DNA from: Lewinellaceae bacterium
GTDB lineage: Bacteria; Bacteroidota; Bacteroidia; Chitinophagales; Saprospiraceae
Reading direction: 5' to 3'
DNA: 64,000 nucleotides
NCBI GenBank assembly: GCA_016710765.1
Contig: JADJUJ010000016.1
Span: forward strand, 62,001 to 126,000
Under the pieces are notes generated by a model, which worked only from the letters and a program-made list of their open reading frames with translations, searched no databases and was not told where the DNA came from. Numbering within the stretch: the first letter of the stretch is position 1; every line of letters begins with the position of its first letter. A program made the translations under genes and the position numbers. This document shows positions 36,202 to 45,805 of the stretch, in pieces.

Positions 36202-38064
36202 ATGAAAAACCAACTTCTGCCTTTTTGGGTACTGATCGTCGTTTCTTCTTCGGCAGTGGGGCAAACAGATGGCGACATCCTGTTTGCTCCTGATGTTTTG
36301 CATCAAATCAGGATTGAATCTGACCAACCCAATTTTTTTGATCGGCTCATTGGTGTCTGGGATAACGGCGTCAGTGACATTCCTTACCTGTCGGCGGGGG
36401 TGCGCATTGACGGGCAGTTGGTGGATTCAGTAGGTGTCAGGATCAAAGGTGGTATTTCTGCATTTGACCCAAAACGGCCCCTTAAACTGGATTTTAATGC
36501 CTTCGTTCCCGGCCAAAGTTACGATGGGGTCAAAAAACTGAATTTACAGAATGCAAATTTTGACCTCAGCCTGCAGCGGGAGGCTATAGTGTACCAGATG
36601 ATGCGGCTTGCCGGCGTTAAGGCGCCCAGGTCTGGTTTTGCAGAAGTATATGTCAATGATGTGCTACAGGGTGTTTACATCATGGTAGAACAGGTGGACA
36701 AAAACTTTTTACGCAATTATTTTGCTTCTGATGAAGGGGTTTTGTACAAAAACAAGACTTGCGTGGTTGAGGTAGATGCTGGTGAAAATACCTTGTTTTA
36801 CTACCAGCAAATGCTGGATGTCGTGAACGGTACGCCGAATGCTATGTTGCCTGAAGTGCTGGATACCGTACTGGCCACCGATGCTTTGCTTCGGTATTTT
36901 TTCATGGAGGTATTCGTCAATGCCGTGGACAATCCGATCCAGGTGGATTGCAATTACTACCTCTACCATGAACCCAACTCAGATCTGGTTTACTGGATTC
37001 CTTGGGATTTCAATCTGGCCCTGTACCCTGGCGCCAATTATCCCTTGTTGTTCAACAATGGGCAAAATGCACTTTTCAACAAGATTTTACAAAACCCGGT
37101 TTATGAAAACCGATATCTTGATCTGGCCTGCCAGTTGTTGAATGGGCCGTTCAATGCGAATTACCTGCTTACCCAGGTGGATAAAAATGCAAATTTAATC
37201 CGAGCCGCCGCTCAAAACGATCCATATTATTCGCTGGACACCAATGCCTTTGACCAGCAGGCCAATAACATGAAATCGTTGATCAGCGCGAGAATCAATG
37301 CCTTACAAGCAGACTTGACAACTTCAGGCGTTTCCTGTAGCCAAGGCGGCTCCGGGTTAAACTACCACGATGTGGTCATCAATGAATTTGTTGCCTCGGC
37401 GGACAGTTTGGGCGGCAATTCGGATCCGGCAGGCGGCTTTCCCGATTGGGTGGAATTGCACAACAACACCAGTGAAACGGTTTCGCTTCAAGGCTATTTC
37501 TTAAGCAATGATGCCGACTTTCTGAAACATTGGGCATTTCCCGACACGGCAGAAATAAGCCCGGGTGGATACCTCATCATTTGGGCTGATCGGGATGTAG
37601 ACGAGGAGGGGCTTCATGCCGATTTTAAACTGGATAAAGATGGTGGCGCTATTTACCTTGTCCAGGAGAACTTTACGCTGTTAGATTCTGTTGTTTATGG
37701 CATGCAGTTTACCAACCAGGCTTCTGCCCGTCTTCCCAATGGTACGGGAGATTTTCAATTAAATCCGCCGACTTTAGGGCTTAACAACCAATCGTTACAG
37801 GCCGTTTCTGGTACGTTGAACGAACTTCAGATTCAGGTGTACCCGAATCCCTCCATTGAAAGTGTAAACGTAATTTTCAATGGAGGGGCTTCAACTGACT
37901 GGCGTCTTGCCGTGTACAATGCCCTGGGGCAGTGTGTTTTCCGGCAGGCGCAGCAACAACAATTCCTTCAGATTGACCTGCAAAATTGGGCCCCTGGTAT
38001 ATACCTTATGGAAGCAAATCAGGGCCACCAACGGTACCTACAGCGCTTGCAAGTTATGCGATAA
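36202..38064 (+). CDS. CotH kinase-domain secreted protein with lamin-tail domain and type IX sorting signal
   Basis: Secreted protein of 620 residues. After a Sec signal (MKNQLLPFWVLIVVSSSAVGQ) comes a CotH kinase-like domain (about 50-370): VRIKGGISAFDPKRPLKLDF, the helix QREAIVYQMMRLAGV, VYINDV-like YVNDVLQGVYIMVEQVD and the metal-site segment VYWIPWDFNLAL. A lamin-tail domain follows (VVINEFVASADS, PDWVELHNNTSETVSLQGY). The C-terminus (YPNPSIESVNV ... GIYLMEANQ) is a type A sorting domain for the type IX system. It is likely to be surface-released. Its target is unknown; CotH kinases in spore formers phosphorylate coat proteins. Confidence 0.9.
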   Translation: MKNQLLPFWVLIVVSSSAVGQTDGDILFAPDVLHQIRIESDQPNFFDRLIGVWDNGVSDIPYLSAGVRIDGQLVDSVGVRIKGGISAFDPKRPLKLDFNAFVPGQSYDGVKKLNLQNANFDLSLQREAIVYQMMRLAGVKAPRSGFAEVYVNDVLQGVYIMVEQVDKNFLRNYFASDEGVLYKNKTCVVEVDAGENTLFYYQQMLDVVNGTPNAMLPEVLDTVLATDALLRYFFMEVFVNAVDNPIQVDCNYYLYHEPNSDLVYWIPWDFNLALYPGANYPLLFNNGQNALFNKILQNPVYENRYLDLACQLLNGPFNANYLLTQVDKNANLIRAAAQNDPYYSLDTNAFDQQANNMKSLISARINALQADLTTSGVSCSQGGSGLNYHDVVINEFVASADSLGGNSDPAGGFPDWVELHNNTSETVSLQGYFLSNDADFLKHWAFPDTAEISPGGYLIIWADRDVDEEGLHADFKLDKDGGAIYLVQENFTLLDSVVYGMQFTNQASARLPNGTGDFQLNPPTLGLNNQSLQAVSGTLNELQIQVYPNPSIESVNVIFNGGASTDWRLAVYNALGQCVFRQAQQQQFLQIDLQNWAPGIYLMEANQGHQRYLQRLQVMR

Positions 38065-38077
38065 CGTAAATTGCCAA

Positions 38078-38106
38078 TTGATTTATAGCGCAAGTCCTTA
38101 TTTTTG
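38078..38106 (+). promoter_or_regulatory. probable glnS promoter (TTG - 18 - TATTTTTG)
   Basis: TTG at 38078-38080 and TATTTTTG at 38099-38106 with an 18-base spacer match the Bacteroidota -33/-7 arrangement; the glnS ATG follows 22 bases later. It is the best promoter in the window. Confidence 0.55.
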
Positions 38107-38128
38107 CAATTCTCAGCAAACAAACAAC

Positions 38129-39796
38129 ATGAGCACAGACAAAACAGAAGGGAGTTCAGAATCACTGAATTTTCTGGAAGAAATTATTGAAGCGGATCTT
38201 CGCGAGGGCAAGGTTACTTCGGTGTTGACCCGTTTCCCGCCAGAACCCAACGGGTATTTACACATCGGCCATGCCAAGAGCATCGCGCTGAATTTTGGAT
38301 TGGCACAAAAATTTGGGGGTAAAACCAACCTTCGGTACGACGATACCAACCCAACCAAGGAGGAGCAGGAATATGTGGATTCTATCCTTGCCGATATTCG
38401 CTGGCTTGGTTTTGAGCCCGCCAAGGTGCTGTACGCCTCCGATTATTTTGATCAGATGTACGACTGGGCGAAAGAACTGATTTCGCGCGGACTCGCGTAC
38501 GTCGACTTTTCCACCGCGGAGGAAATTGCTGCTTTAAAAGGAACACCCACCGAACCGGGTAAAGACAGTCCATATCGGAACACCAGCCCGGAGGAAAACC
38601 TTGCGCTTATTGAGCGAATGAAAGTTGGTGAGTTTCCTGATGGCCATTGTGTGTTGCGGGCCAAAGTGGACATGGCTTCCCCCAACATGCACCTGCGCGA
38701 CCCGATCATGTACCGGATCAAGCACGATCATCACCATCGCACGGGTGATAAATGGTGTATTTACCCCATGTACGACTGGGCGCACGGACAATCCGACAGC
38801 ATAGAGGGTATCACCCACTCCATCTGCACCTTGGAATTTGCGCCGCACCGCCCCTTGTACGAATGGTTTATTGAGCAATTGGATATTTTCCCTTCCCGGC
38901 AATTTGAATTTGCGCGCTTTAACCTGAACTACACCATTATGAGCAAGCGTAAATTGCTTCAGTTGGTACAGGAAAAACATGTGCGCGGTTGGGACGACCC
39001 GAGGATGCCCACCATTTCCGGACTGCGCCGACGGGGCTATACCCCGGAGGCTATTCGCGATTTCGCGCGCCGGATTGGCGTTGCCAAGCGCGAAAACCTG
39101 ATCGAGATTTCATTGCTGGAGTTTTGTATCCGGGAAGACCTGAACAAGGTTTCCTTGCGCCGTTTTGCGGTATTGCGCCCCCTGAAAGTGGTGGTTACCA
39201 ATTATCCGGAAGGTCAGGAAGAATGGCTGGAAACGGAGAACAACCCGGAAGCACCGGAAACAGGCACCCGAAAAGTGGCGTTTTGCCGTGAACTGTACAT
39301 CGAGCAGGATGATTTCATGGAAAATCCGCCGCCGAAGTATTTCCGCTTGTCGCCAGGAGGCATGGTCCGGCTGAAATCAGCGTTCATCATCCGTTGCGAT
39401 GAAGTTATCAAGGATGCACAGGGCAATCTGGTAGAAATCCATTGCAGTTACGTTCCCGAAAGCCGTTCCGGCCAGGATACCTCCGGCCTGAAGGTAAAAG
39501 GTGTAGTGCACTGGCTGTCGGCCAGGCATGCGCATCCGGCGGAAGTTCGACTGTACGACCGCTTGTTTCAGTTGGAAGACCCGGGTGCGGAGGATGATTT
39601 TAAGAATTCTATCAATCCCAATTCCCTGGAAATCATAGAAAATGCTATGGTGGAACCCGCTCTTGTGGAGGCCAATGATGGCGATCGCTTCCAGTTTACA
39701 CGACTGGGCTATTTCTGTGCTGACCCTGATGGAACGGCCGAAAAACCTGTATTCAACCGCACGGTCACCCTGAAAGAGACCTGGGTGAAGAAATAG
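38129..39796 (+). CDS. glnS: glutaminyl-tRNA synthetase
   Basis: Class I synthetase of 555 residues for tRNA-Gln. The HIGH motif is in PEPNGYLHIGHAKSIALNFG and the KMSKS equivalent is IMSKRKL. Other GlnRS features are GTPTEPGKDSPYRN, YPMYDWAHGQSDSIEGITHSICTLEF and the two beta-barrels of the C-terminal anticodon-binding half. The ATG at 38129 (MSTDKTEGS) is preferred; an open extension back to 37880 runs through the preceding gene. A GltX-like role is excluded by the GlnRS-specific segment HSICTLEFAPHRPLYEW. Confidence 0.96.
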   Translation: MSTDKTEGSSESLNFLEEIIEADLREGKVTSVLTRFPPEPNGYLHIGHAKSIALNFGLAQKFGGKTNLRYDDTNPTKEEQEYVDSILADIRWLGFEPAKVLYASDYFDQMYDWAKELISRGLAYVDFSTAEEIAALKGTPTEPGKDSPYRNTSPEENLALIERMKVGEFPDGHCVLRAKVDMASPNMHLRDPIMYRIKHDHHHRTGDKWCIYPMYDWAHGQSDSIEGITHSICTLEFAPHRPLYEWFIEQLDIFPSRQFEFARFNLNYTIMSKRKLLQLVQEKHVRGWDDPRMPTISGLRRRGYTPEAIRDFARRIGVAKRENLIEISLLEFCIREDLNKVSLRRFAVLRPLKVVVTNYPEGQEEWLETENNPEAPETGTRKVAFCRELYIEQDDFMENPPPKYFRLSPGGMVRLKSAFIIRCDEVIKDAQGNLVEIHCSYVPESRSGQDTSGLKVKGVVHWLSARHAHPAEVRLYDRLFQLEDPGAEDDFKNSINPNSLEIIENAMVEPALVEANDGDRFQFTRLGYFCADPDGTAEKPVFNRTVTLKETWVKK

Positions 39797-39821
39797 AATA
39801 CCCCGAAGGTTTCTAATGCAA

Positions 39822-39862
39822 CAGGGCTTGCCATTGTTTGGATGGCAAGCCCTGCTTTTTTA
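39822..39862 (+). terminator. glnS terminator, possibly bidirectional
   Basis: Thirteen-base stem CAGGGCTTGCCAT/ATGGCAAGCCCTG with loop TGTTTGG and a CTTTTTTAC tail. It lies in the 75-base convergent gap between glnS and the leftward DUF5686 gene and could serve both. Confidence 0.85.
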
Positions 39863-39871
39863 CTGTTCCAA

Positions 39872-42400
39872 TCAAAAATAGAATACGGTGTAGCCGCGAA
39901 TACCAAACTGGCTTACCCCCGGATGTTCGAGGTAGGTAAACCTGCGAACCAGGTCGATTCGAACCACCTTAAATATATTTCCAATACCGATACTGGCTTC
40001 TATATAAGGCCTTTTGTCGAGGGTGTAGGTGATGGGTGTTCCATCCGGATATTGTGGAAAATAGTACAGGGACTGTCCGGGTGCCGGTTTGTTTTGGTCA
40101 GATACCGTACCGTACAGCACTTTTAGCGTAGCGGCCTCTCTTAATTTCAATTTTTTAACCAAGGGTATCTTATTCAGGAAAAAACCATAAAAATTATGGT
40201 CAATGGTCAGGGCCACATAACGGTCACTGATAAATTCCATAAAATTCATCAGGTTGAAGGCGTATGATTGGTAGAAATAGGTCTGGTTGGCCCGGTGGAT
40301 GGTCAACAGCGGGTAGGGGGCTTTTCCCAGGATACCGCCAGCCTCAATGTTCATGACATTGAAGCCAAATGGTGGCGTATTTGTCCATTTTCGGATGCCT
40401 AAATGCGTTTCATGGTAGTCGTACTGGCCATCAAAAACGCCACTGAAGGCCTTACTGTATCGTCCGGTAAAAATCCAGCTGTAGTCAATTATCTGACGGA
40501 TGGTTGCCGTTTGGAAAAATGATTCCTTGGGCGCATACCGAAATTCCAGAAAAGCATTACTGGTCACCACGGGTTGGTTGTCGGCGTTTCCATCGGTGGA
40601 TAAAAAGACAGCGCTCCTGCGGTCTTAATTCCAGGTGCTCAATGCCTGCGGTATAAGAAAAGTGGTTCTGGAACTCCCGCTCATATTGAAAATTGAACCG
40701 GTCTGTATAGAGAAAACGGTCGTTGGTACCCCGTACAAAGGACGTTAGGATGCTGTTGGCGTTGATTTGGGTGAGCAGTTGTCCGGGAATCGTCAAATCC
40801 TTGGAATATTTTGTCCGGATCAGGTTGGTCGGAAACTTGTTGTGCGCGGTACCATTAAGGGCATAAACGCCACCGACATCGTATTTCCAGCGTTGGTCTT
40901 TAAACCCATAGGCAACATGGCCCTCTACCCTGAATTTGGTGCTGAAGGCGGAAGCCGTGCGGCCGCCAATCCGTATTCGGTCACCTTCAACCTGGTTGAA
41001 CGCATACAGGGTGCTGATTGGGCCAATTTCTATGGTTTTCTTGATGGGAATGTAGCCAACAGCGGCGATCAGCGCTATTTTAGACGTGTTTTTATACAGT
41101 TTGGTTTGTTGCAAACTGTCCATATTCACGTAAGTGCTTTCTTCGATTTGCGTAAGCGTAGTATGCCGGTTTTCCGTCCAAAAGGTACTGTCTTGTTGCA
41201 ATGCTCCGGGCAAATACACCACAGCATCAGCCGGTTTGAAAATGGAATCGTCGAGGTCGGGGTTAATGCGCATGTCGCGGTGCGAAACATACCGATCAGC
41301 ATAAACACCAATACCTTTTTTATTCAAACCAAACTCCAGTCGGTATTTTTCTTCTGAAAGAATCCATTTGCCGGAGGGAAGTCGCGCAAATTCTTGCGCC
41401 AGGTCGAGTGTGTTGACCCAGTTCAGGTTGATGTTGGGGTTGACGGTAAAGACCGCTTTGGTCACCGGAAAGGTGCTATCGAGCGCAACGTAAAGGTCGC
41501 CCTGCAACAACATGTCTGTTTTGTTCCTGGGGTAAAAAGCCAGGCGAACCACCTTACTGCCATTCATCTCCAGGGTATCCATGGGGTAATACCGGTAAAA
41601 CAGCGGTGCAGCGTTGGCGATCGGGCTCATGAAATGGTCGGTCAGCAGCGTAATGTAGTTGTCGTACAGGCTGATGTCCTGATTGAGGTATTGCAAGCCT
41701 TTGCTGATACCCTCCTGATCGAGGTATCCAGGAAATTGTACTGATTTGGAAGCGCTGATGTACTTTTTGCTGATTTTGGGGTCACTTTTGCTGTAGAAGG
41801 TCTGCAGGTTTTCCTGCAAAAAAAGTGGCACGATGGACTTGTCATCCAGTTTGGAAGTGTCGGTATTGTTGAGTGCGAAAGCCCAACTTTTCAGTACTTT
41901 GGAATTGCGGACTTTTTCCGGCAGGTTGCTCAGCCCGATCAGTACCTTTTCGTATTGTTCTTCCTGGTAGGTTTGTAGGTTTTCCACCCGGTTGTCATCG
42001 CGGTGGGCAATCACTTGCTGAATAAGTTCCACCGCTGGATTGTCCTTGTTGCGATAGCGTTTGGGCTTAATGGTTACCTCTTTGATTGTCTTTATTTCCG
42101 GTTGCAATTGGATAAAAAGCATTCGTACCGTATCGGATCGGAAACGCAGGGTATCGGGGAAGTATCCCACCATGTTTACGATGAGAAGCTTACATTTCGG
42201 GGGCAGGAGAAAGAAAACTGGCCGTCTTCGTCGGTTCGATCACCAATGGATACCTGAGGGGCGCCAACAGTTGCGAAGGCAATGGGTAGCAGGGTTTCTG
42301 CATCCACCACCTTTCCCTGCAAGGTGATGTTTTGAGCGATAAGATTTGGCGATAAGCCAAAACAAAAACCGGCCAATAAAAGACTCGAAACGATGCGCAT
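39872..42400 (-). CDS. DUF5686 outer-membrane protein with CarboxypepD_reg-like domain (two frameshifts)
   Basis: Large outer-membrane protein, about 842 residues after correction. A signal peptide ends at LIAQ and the next 80 residues form a carboxypeptidase-regulatory-like domain (ITLQGKVVDAETLLPIAFAT). The rest matches DUF5686: IKEVTIKPKRYRNKDNPAVE, FMSPIANAAPLFYRYYP and a C-terminal beta-barrel with many aromatic strand ends finishing GIRGYTVFYF. The frame breaks in the G5 run 42199-42203 (one base short) and at about 40611-40622 (one extra base). The two cancel and the gene length is divisible by three. DUF5686 proteins are common in Bacteroidota; the role is unknown. Confidence 0.85.
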
Positions 42401-42474
42401 AAAGAATGATATCACCGGACAAAGGTAGCGGCCTTGCAACTGGTTTGTTGTTAACATTTGTTAAAAGATCGGAA

Positions 42475-42637
42475 TTATACTCGAAGTAAAGTGGTTTGCG
42501 AATACTCGCTTGTCCTCAGTCCTCCTGGCTGCGTTATAAATACGCGCCGATGCGCTGCATTGTCTGCGTTTTATGCCTTGCCATCAGAGCTGATGACTGC
42601 GCGATAATTTTCGCAAACCACTTTACTTCGAGTATAA
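42475..42637. mobile_element. MITE-like element with 28-base terminal inverted repeats
   Basis: TTATACTCGAAGTAAAGTGG-GTTTGCGAA at the left (28 bases, 42475-42502) is mirrored perfectly at 42610-42637. The 107-base interior has no reading frame but is rich in GCGC-containing hairpin-forming pieces. No transposase is present and no target-site duplication is obvious. It lies between mutS and the DUF5686 gene and could fold into a long stem in the leftward transcript. Confidence 0.65.
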
Positions 42638-42666
42638 ACCCAAAATAGGGGCTTTGGTCTCTGGTG

Positions 42667-45342
42667 CTATTTCTTGTCCGCGATTTTACGGAGTTCGTTC
42701 AGTTTCCAAAGTGCATCAATGGGTGTCATGGTATCCAGATCGAGGGCCATGAGTTCTTTCTTGATCTGTATGGTGTAAGGGTCCGTTTCAAAGATCTTAA
42801 GTTGCATCGGACTGGAAATATTTTTCACTTTTTCCTGCAATTGGGCGGCGGCTTTTTGTTGGGCTTTGGTCAACGTAGTATCGATGGTGTCGGCCCCCAG
42901 GTGTTTGTCCTCCATCTGTTCAAGGATAGCCCCTGCGCGATCCACAATACTTTGTGGCATACCGGCCATTCTTGCCACGTGTATCCCGAAGGAGTGATTG
43001 CTGCCACCGGGTTGTAATTTGCGCAGAAATATGACTTTTTGCCCCATCTCCCGGGTGCTAACGTGGAAATTGTGCACCCGTTCGTGGCGTTCCGAAAGTT
43101 CATTCAATTCATGATAGTGGGTAGCAAACAAGGTTTTGGGCCTGGCCCGCTCGTTGTTGTGCAAAAATTCCACGATGCTCCAGGCAATGCTGATGCCATC
43201 GTAGGTGCTGGTGCCACGACCAATTTCATCGAGCAGAATCAGGGATCGGTCAGAAACATTGTTCATGATCAGCGCCGTTTCGTTCATTTCCACCATGAAG
43301 GTACTTTCACCGCCGCTGATGTTGTCGCTTGCGCCAACCCGTGTAAAAATCTTGTCTAAAACGCCAATCCGCGCAGCAGCGGCGGGCACAAAACTTCCCA
43401 TTTGCGCCATGAGCGCAATAAGGGCGGTTTGCCGCAGCAGGGCCGACTTGCCCGCTATATTGGGGCCGGTAATCAGGATAATCTGGATGCTGTCGTTGTC
43501 GAGCAATACCGTATTGGGGATATAGGATTCTCCAACCGGCAGTTGGGTTTCGATCACCGGGTGCCGGCCTTCCTGAATGTCCAGGACCAGGGATTCATCG
43601 AGTTCCGGTTTGTTGTAATTGTTTTGGCGGGCGATTTTTGAGAATGACAGCAGGCAGTCCAGTCGCGCAATGCGTTGGGCATTGTGTTGAATAGGCTGAA
43701 TATACTCGGCCATTTCTTCAATCAGGTTCCGAAAAATTTGCTCTTCCAGGTCCTGTATTTTTTCCTCAGCACCGAGGATCTTGTCTTCGAGTTGCTTGAG
43801 CTCGTTGGTGATGTAGCGTTCGGCATTGGCGGTGGTTTGCTTTCGGGTCCATTCCGCCGGCGCATGGTCTTTGAACTTATTGGTCACTTCCAGATAGTAG
43901 CCAAAGACACTGTTGTAGCCAATTTTCAGGTTGGTGATGCCGGTGCGTTCGCTTTCCCGTTGTTGCAAAGCTGCCAGCATTTCCTTGCTGTTGTTGGCAA
44001 CGCTGCGAAGTTCGTCAAGTTCGTGGTGGGCGCCCTCGGCAATGGCGCCGCCTTTCCTGATGTCGGTGGGTGGTTCGGCCGCGATGATGGCGTCGATGCG
44101 TTTGCGCAGGGTGCTGCAGGGGTTAAGTCCCTCGCTCAGTTTAGTGAGCCCGATGTTGTCCGATTTTTCCAGCGAGGTTTTCAGGTGTTCGGTGGCCATC
44201 AATGCCCGGCGCAATTGCATCACTTCTCTGGGGTTGATTTTCCCCACGGCAGTTTTGCTCATCAAGCGCTCCAGGTCGCCGATGTTGCGGATATATGGTG
44301 CGATTTCGTTGGAAAATTCATCCTGCTGAAACAAAAACGAAACTATATCCTGTCGCTCTTTTATTTGGACCAGGCTGGTAAGGGGCAGCAACACCCATTT
44401 CTTCATTAAACGGGCGCCCATAGGGCTGATGGTTTGGTCGAGCACCTGCAGGAGGGAAACACCGTGTTCGTGGTTCGACTGCACCAGTTCCAGGTTCCGA
44501 ATGGTGAAGCGGTCCAGCCAGAGAAAACGCTCAGGCTGTAACCTGCTGATGCCAGTAATGTGTTGCAGCCGGGTATTTTCGGTGGTGGAGAGGTAGTGTA
44601 GCGCCGCTCCTGCTGCTACCTGTGCCTGTTCGTGGTCTTCAATCCCGTATCCCTTCAGGCTTTGGGTTTGGAAGTGCTGCAGAAGTTTTTCACGACCAAA
44701 ATCGTAGGTGAAAATCCAATCTTCCAGGGTATTGGTGTAAAAACGGTCACCAAACTGCGCGACGAATTCCTTCATCCTGCTTTTGGGTACAATTACTTCA
44801 GAGGGTCGGAAACTTTGCAACAGTTTGTCAACGCTGGAAGCATCGGCTTCGGCAACAAAAAACTCTCCGGTACTGATGTCGAGAAAAGCCAGTCCAAAAC
44901 GTTCATTTTTGGCATAAGACAGCGTGGCCAGAAAATTATTCTGATTGTGTTCCAGCAGGGCATCGTCGGTGGTGACGCCTGGTGTAACCACCTCTGTAAC
45001 AGAGCGGTGCACCACTTTGCCTGGTTGGGGTTTTTCCATTTGCTCACAAATCGCCACACGGTATCCTGCCCGTACAAGGCGGGGTAAGTAAACATCCATG
45101 GCATGGTAAGGGAAACCCGCCAGTTCTACATCCAATCCGCCATTGTTGCGGCTGGTCAGGGTGATGCCCAGCGCTTTGGAGGCCTTCACAGCATCCTCTC
45201 CAAACGTTTCATAGAAATCGCCTACCCGAAACAACAAGATTGCATCGGGGTATTTGGTTTTTACCTGCACATATTGGGTCATGAGTGGGGTGAGCGCGGG
45301 TGCGCCCCCTTTTTCAGATCCTTTTTTTCCGCTTTTGGCCAT
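42667..45342 (-). CDS. mutS: DNA mismatch repair protein MutS
   Basis: Mismatch-recognition ATPase of 891 residues. The N-terminal clamp domain holds the mismatch-contacting Phe-x-Glu in RVGDFYETFGED (about residue 41). The ATPase core has Walker A GPNIAGKSALLRQ (about residue 634; unusual IAGKSA for the usual MGGKST), the Walker B region LILLDEIGRGTSTYDG and the signature around SGGESTFMVEM. The connector, lever and clamp segments (DQTISPMGARLMKKWVLLPL) are in place. The length is normal for MutS1. Confidence 0.96.
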   Translation of the reverse strand: MAKSGKKGSEKGGAPALTPLMTQYVQVKTKYPDAILLFRVGDFYETFGEDAVKASKALGITLTSRNNGGLDVELAGFPYHAMDVYLPRLVRAGYRVAICEQMEKPQPGKVVHRSVTEVVTPGVTTDDALLEHNQNNFLATLSYAKNERFGLAFLDISTGEFFVAEADASSVDKLLQSFRPSEVIVPKSRMKEFVAQFGDRFYTNTLEDWIFTYDFGREKLLQHFQTQSLKGYGIEDHEQAQVAAGAALHYLSTTENTRLQHITGISRLQPERFLWLDRFTIRNLELVQSNHEHGVSLLQVLDQTISPMGARLMKKWVLLPLTSLVQIKERQDIVSFLFQQDEFSNEIAPYIRNIGDLERLMSKTAVGKINPREVMQLRRALMATEHLKTSLEKSDNIGLTKLSEGLNPCSTLRKRIDAIIAAEPPTDIRKGGAIAEGAHHELDELRSVANNSKEMLAALQQRESERTGITNLKIGYNSVFGYYLEVTNKFKDHAPAEWTRKQTTANAERYITNELKQLEDKILGAEEKIQDLEEQIFRNLIEEMAEYIQPIQHNAQRIARLDCLLSFSKIARQNNYNKPELDESLVLDIQEGRHPVIETQLPVGESYIPNTVLLDNDSIQIILITGPNIAGKSALLRQTALIALMAQMGSFVPAAAARIGVLDKIFTRVGASDNISGGESTFMVEMNETALIMNNVSDRSLILLDEIGRGTSTYDGISIAWSIVEFLHNNERARPKTLFATHYHELNELSERHERVHNFHVSTREMGQKVIFLRKLQPGGSNHSFGIHVARMAGMPQSIVDRAGAILEQMEDKHLGADTIDTTLTKAQQKAAAQLQEKVKNISSPMQLKIFETDPYTIQIKKELMALDLDTMTPIDALWKLNELRKIADKK

Positions 45343-45805
45343 AATTTCAGTACTTGGCTGGCAAAATTAGTGCATTCAAGGACTTTTCGGGACCTGTCTA
45401 CAAATTTCCACCAATATTTATCCGCTGTGGACATTTGTTTTGAATTCCATTGTCATTAAAATTAAATTAAAATATACACTATAAGCATCAAAAAATGATC
45501 ACATAGGCTCTTAAAAATAAAATAGCGAATTATATTCGCAAAGCCAAAGCGGGCTTGGTGTATGGTAAATATGTTTCGGGATAATTGGCATTATCGTTTT
45601 TTTTAACCCATTTAATTTTAGTGGTGAAAAATCAATGCAAGGTGGTTTGGGATGGGTAAATCGCTCTATCGGATACAAATTTCGCTGCAACGATCTTAAA
45701 CCACTCTGATCCAAACAATAAGGCCCTTTGTCACCTGATTAATGCCATATTTTGCCTGCTATATTTAATCCAATGCATGTTGCATTCACAAACAAACTAC
45801 TTACT
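45343..45805. other. AT-rich divergent intergenic region, 463 bases
   Basis: Divergent gap between mutS and the giant repeat gene. It has a palindrome GCGAATTATATTCGC at about 45523-45537 and AT-rich tracts (TAAAATTAAATTAAAAT). I see no gene and no clear TAnnTTTG box before the giant gene. Confidence 0.6.

Noticed and set aside
37880..38128. N-terminal extension of glnS
   Set aside because: It overlaps the CotH protein's C-terminus and precedes a good promoter and ATG at 38129.
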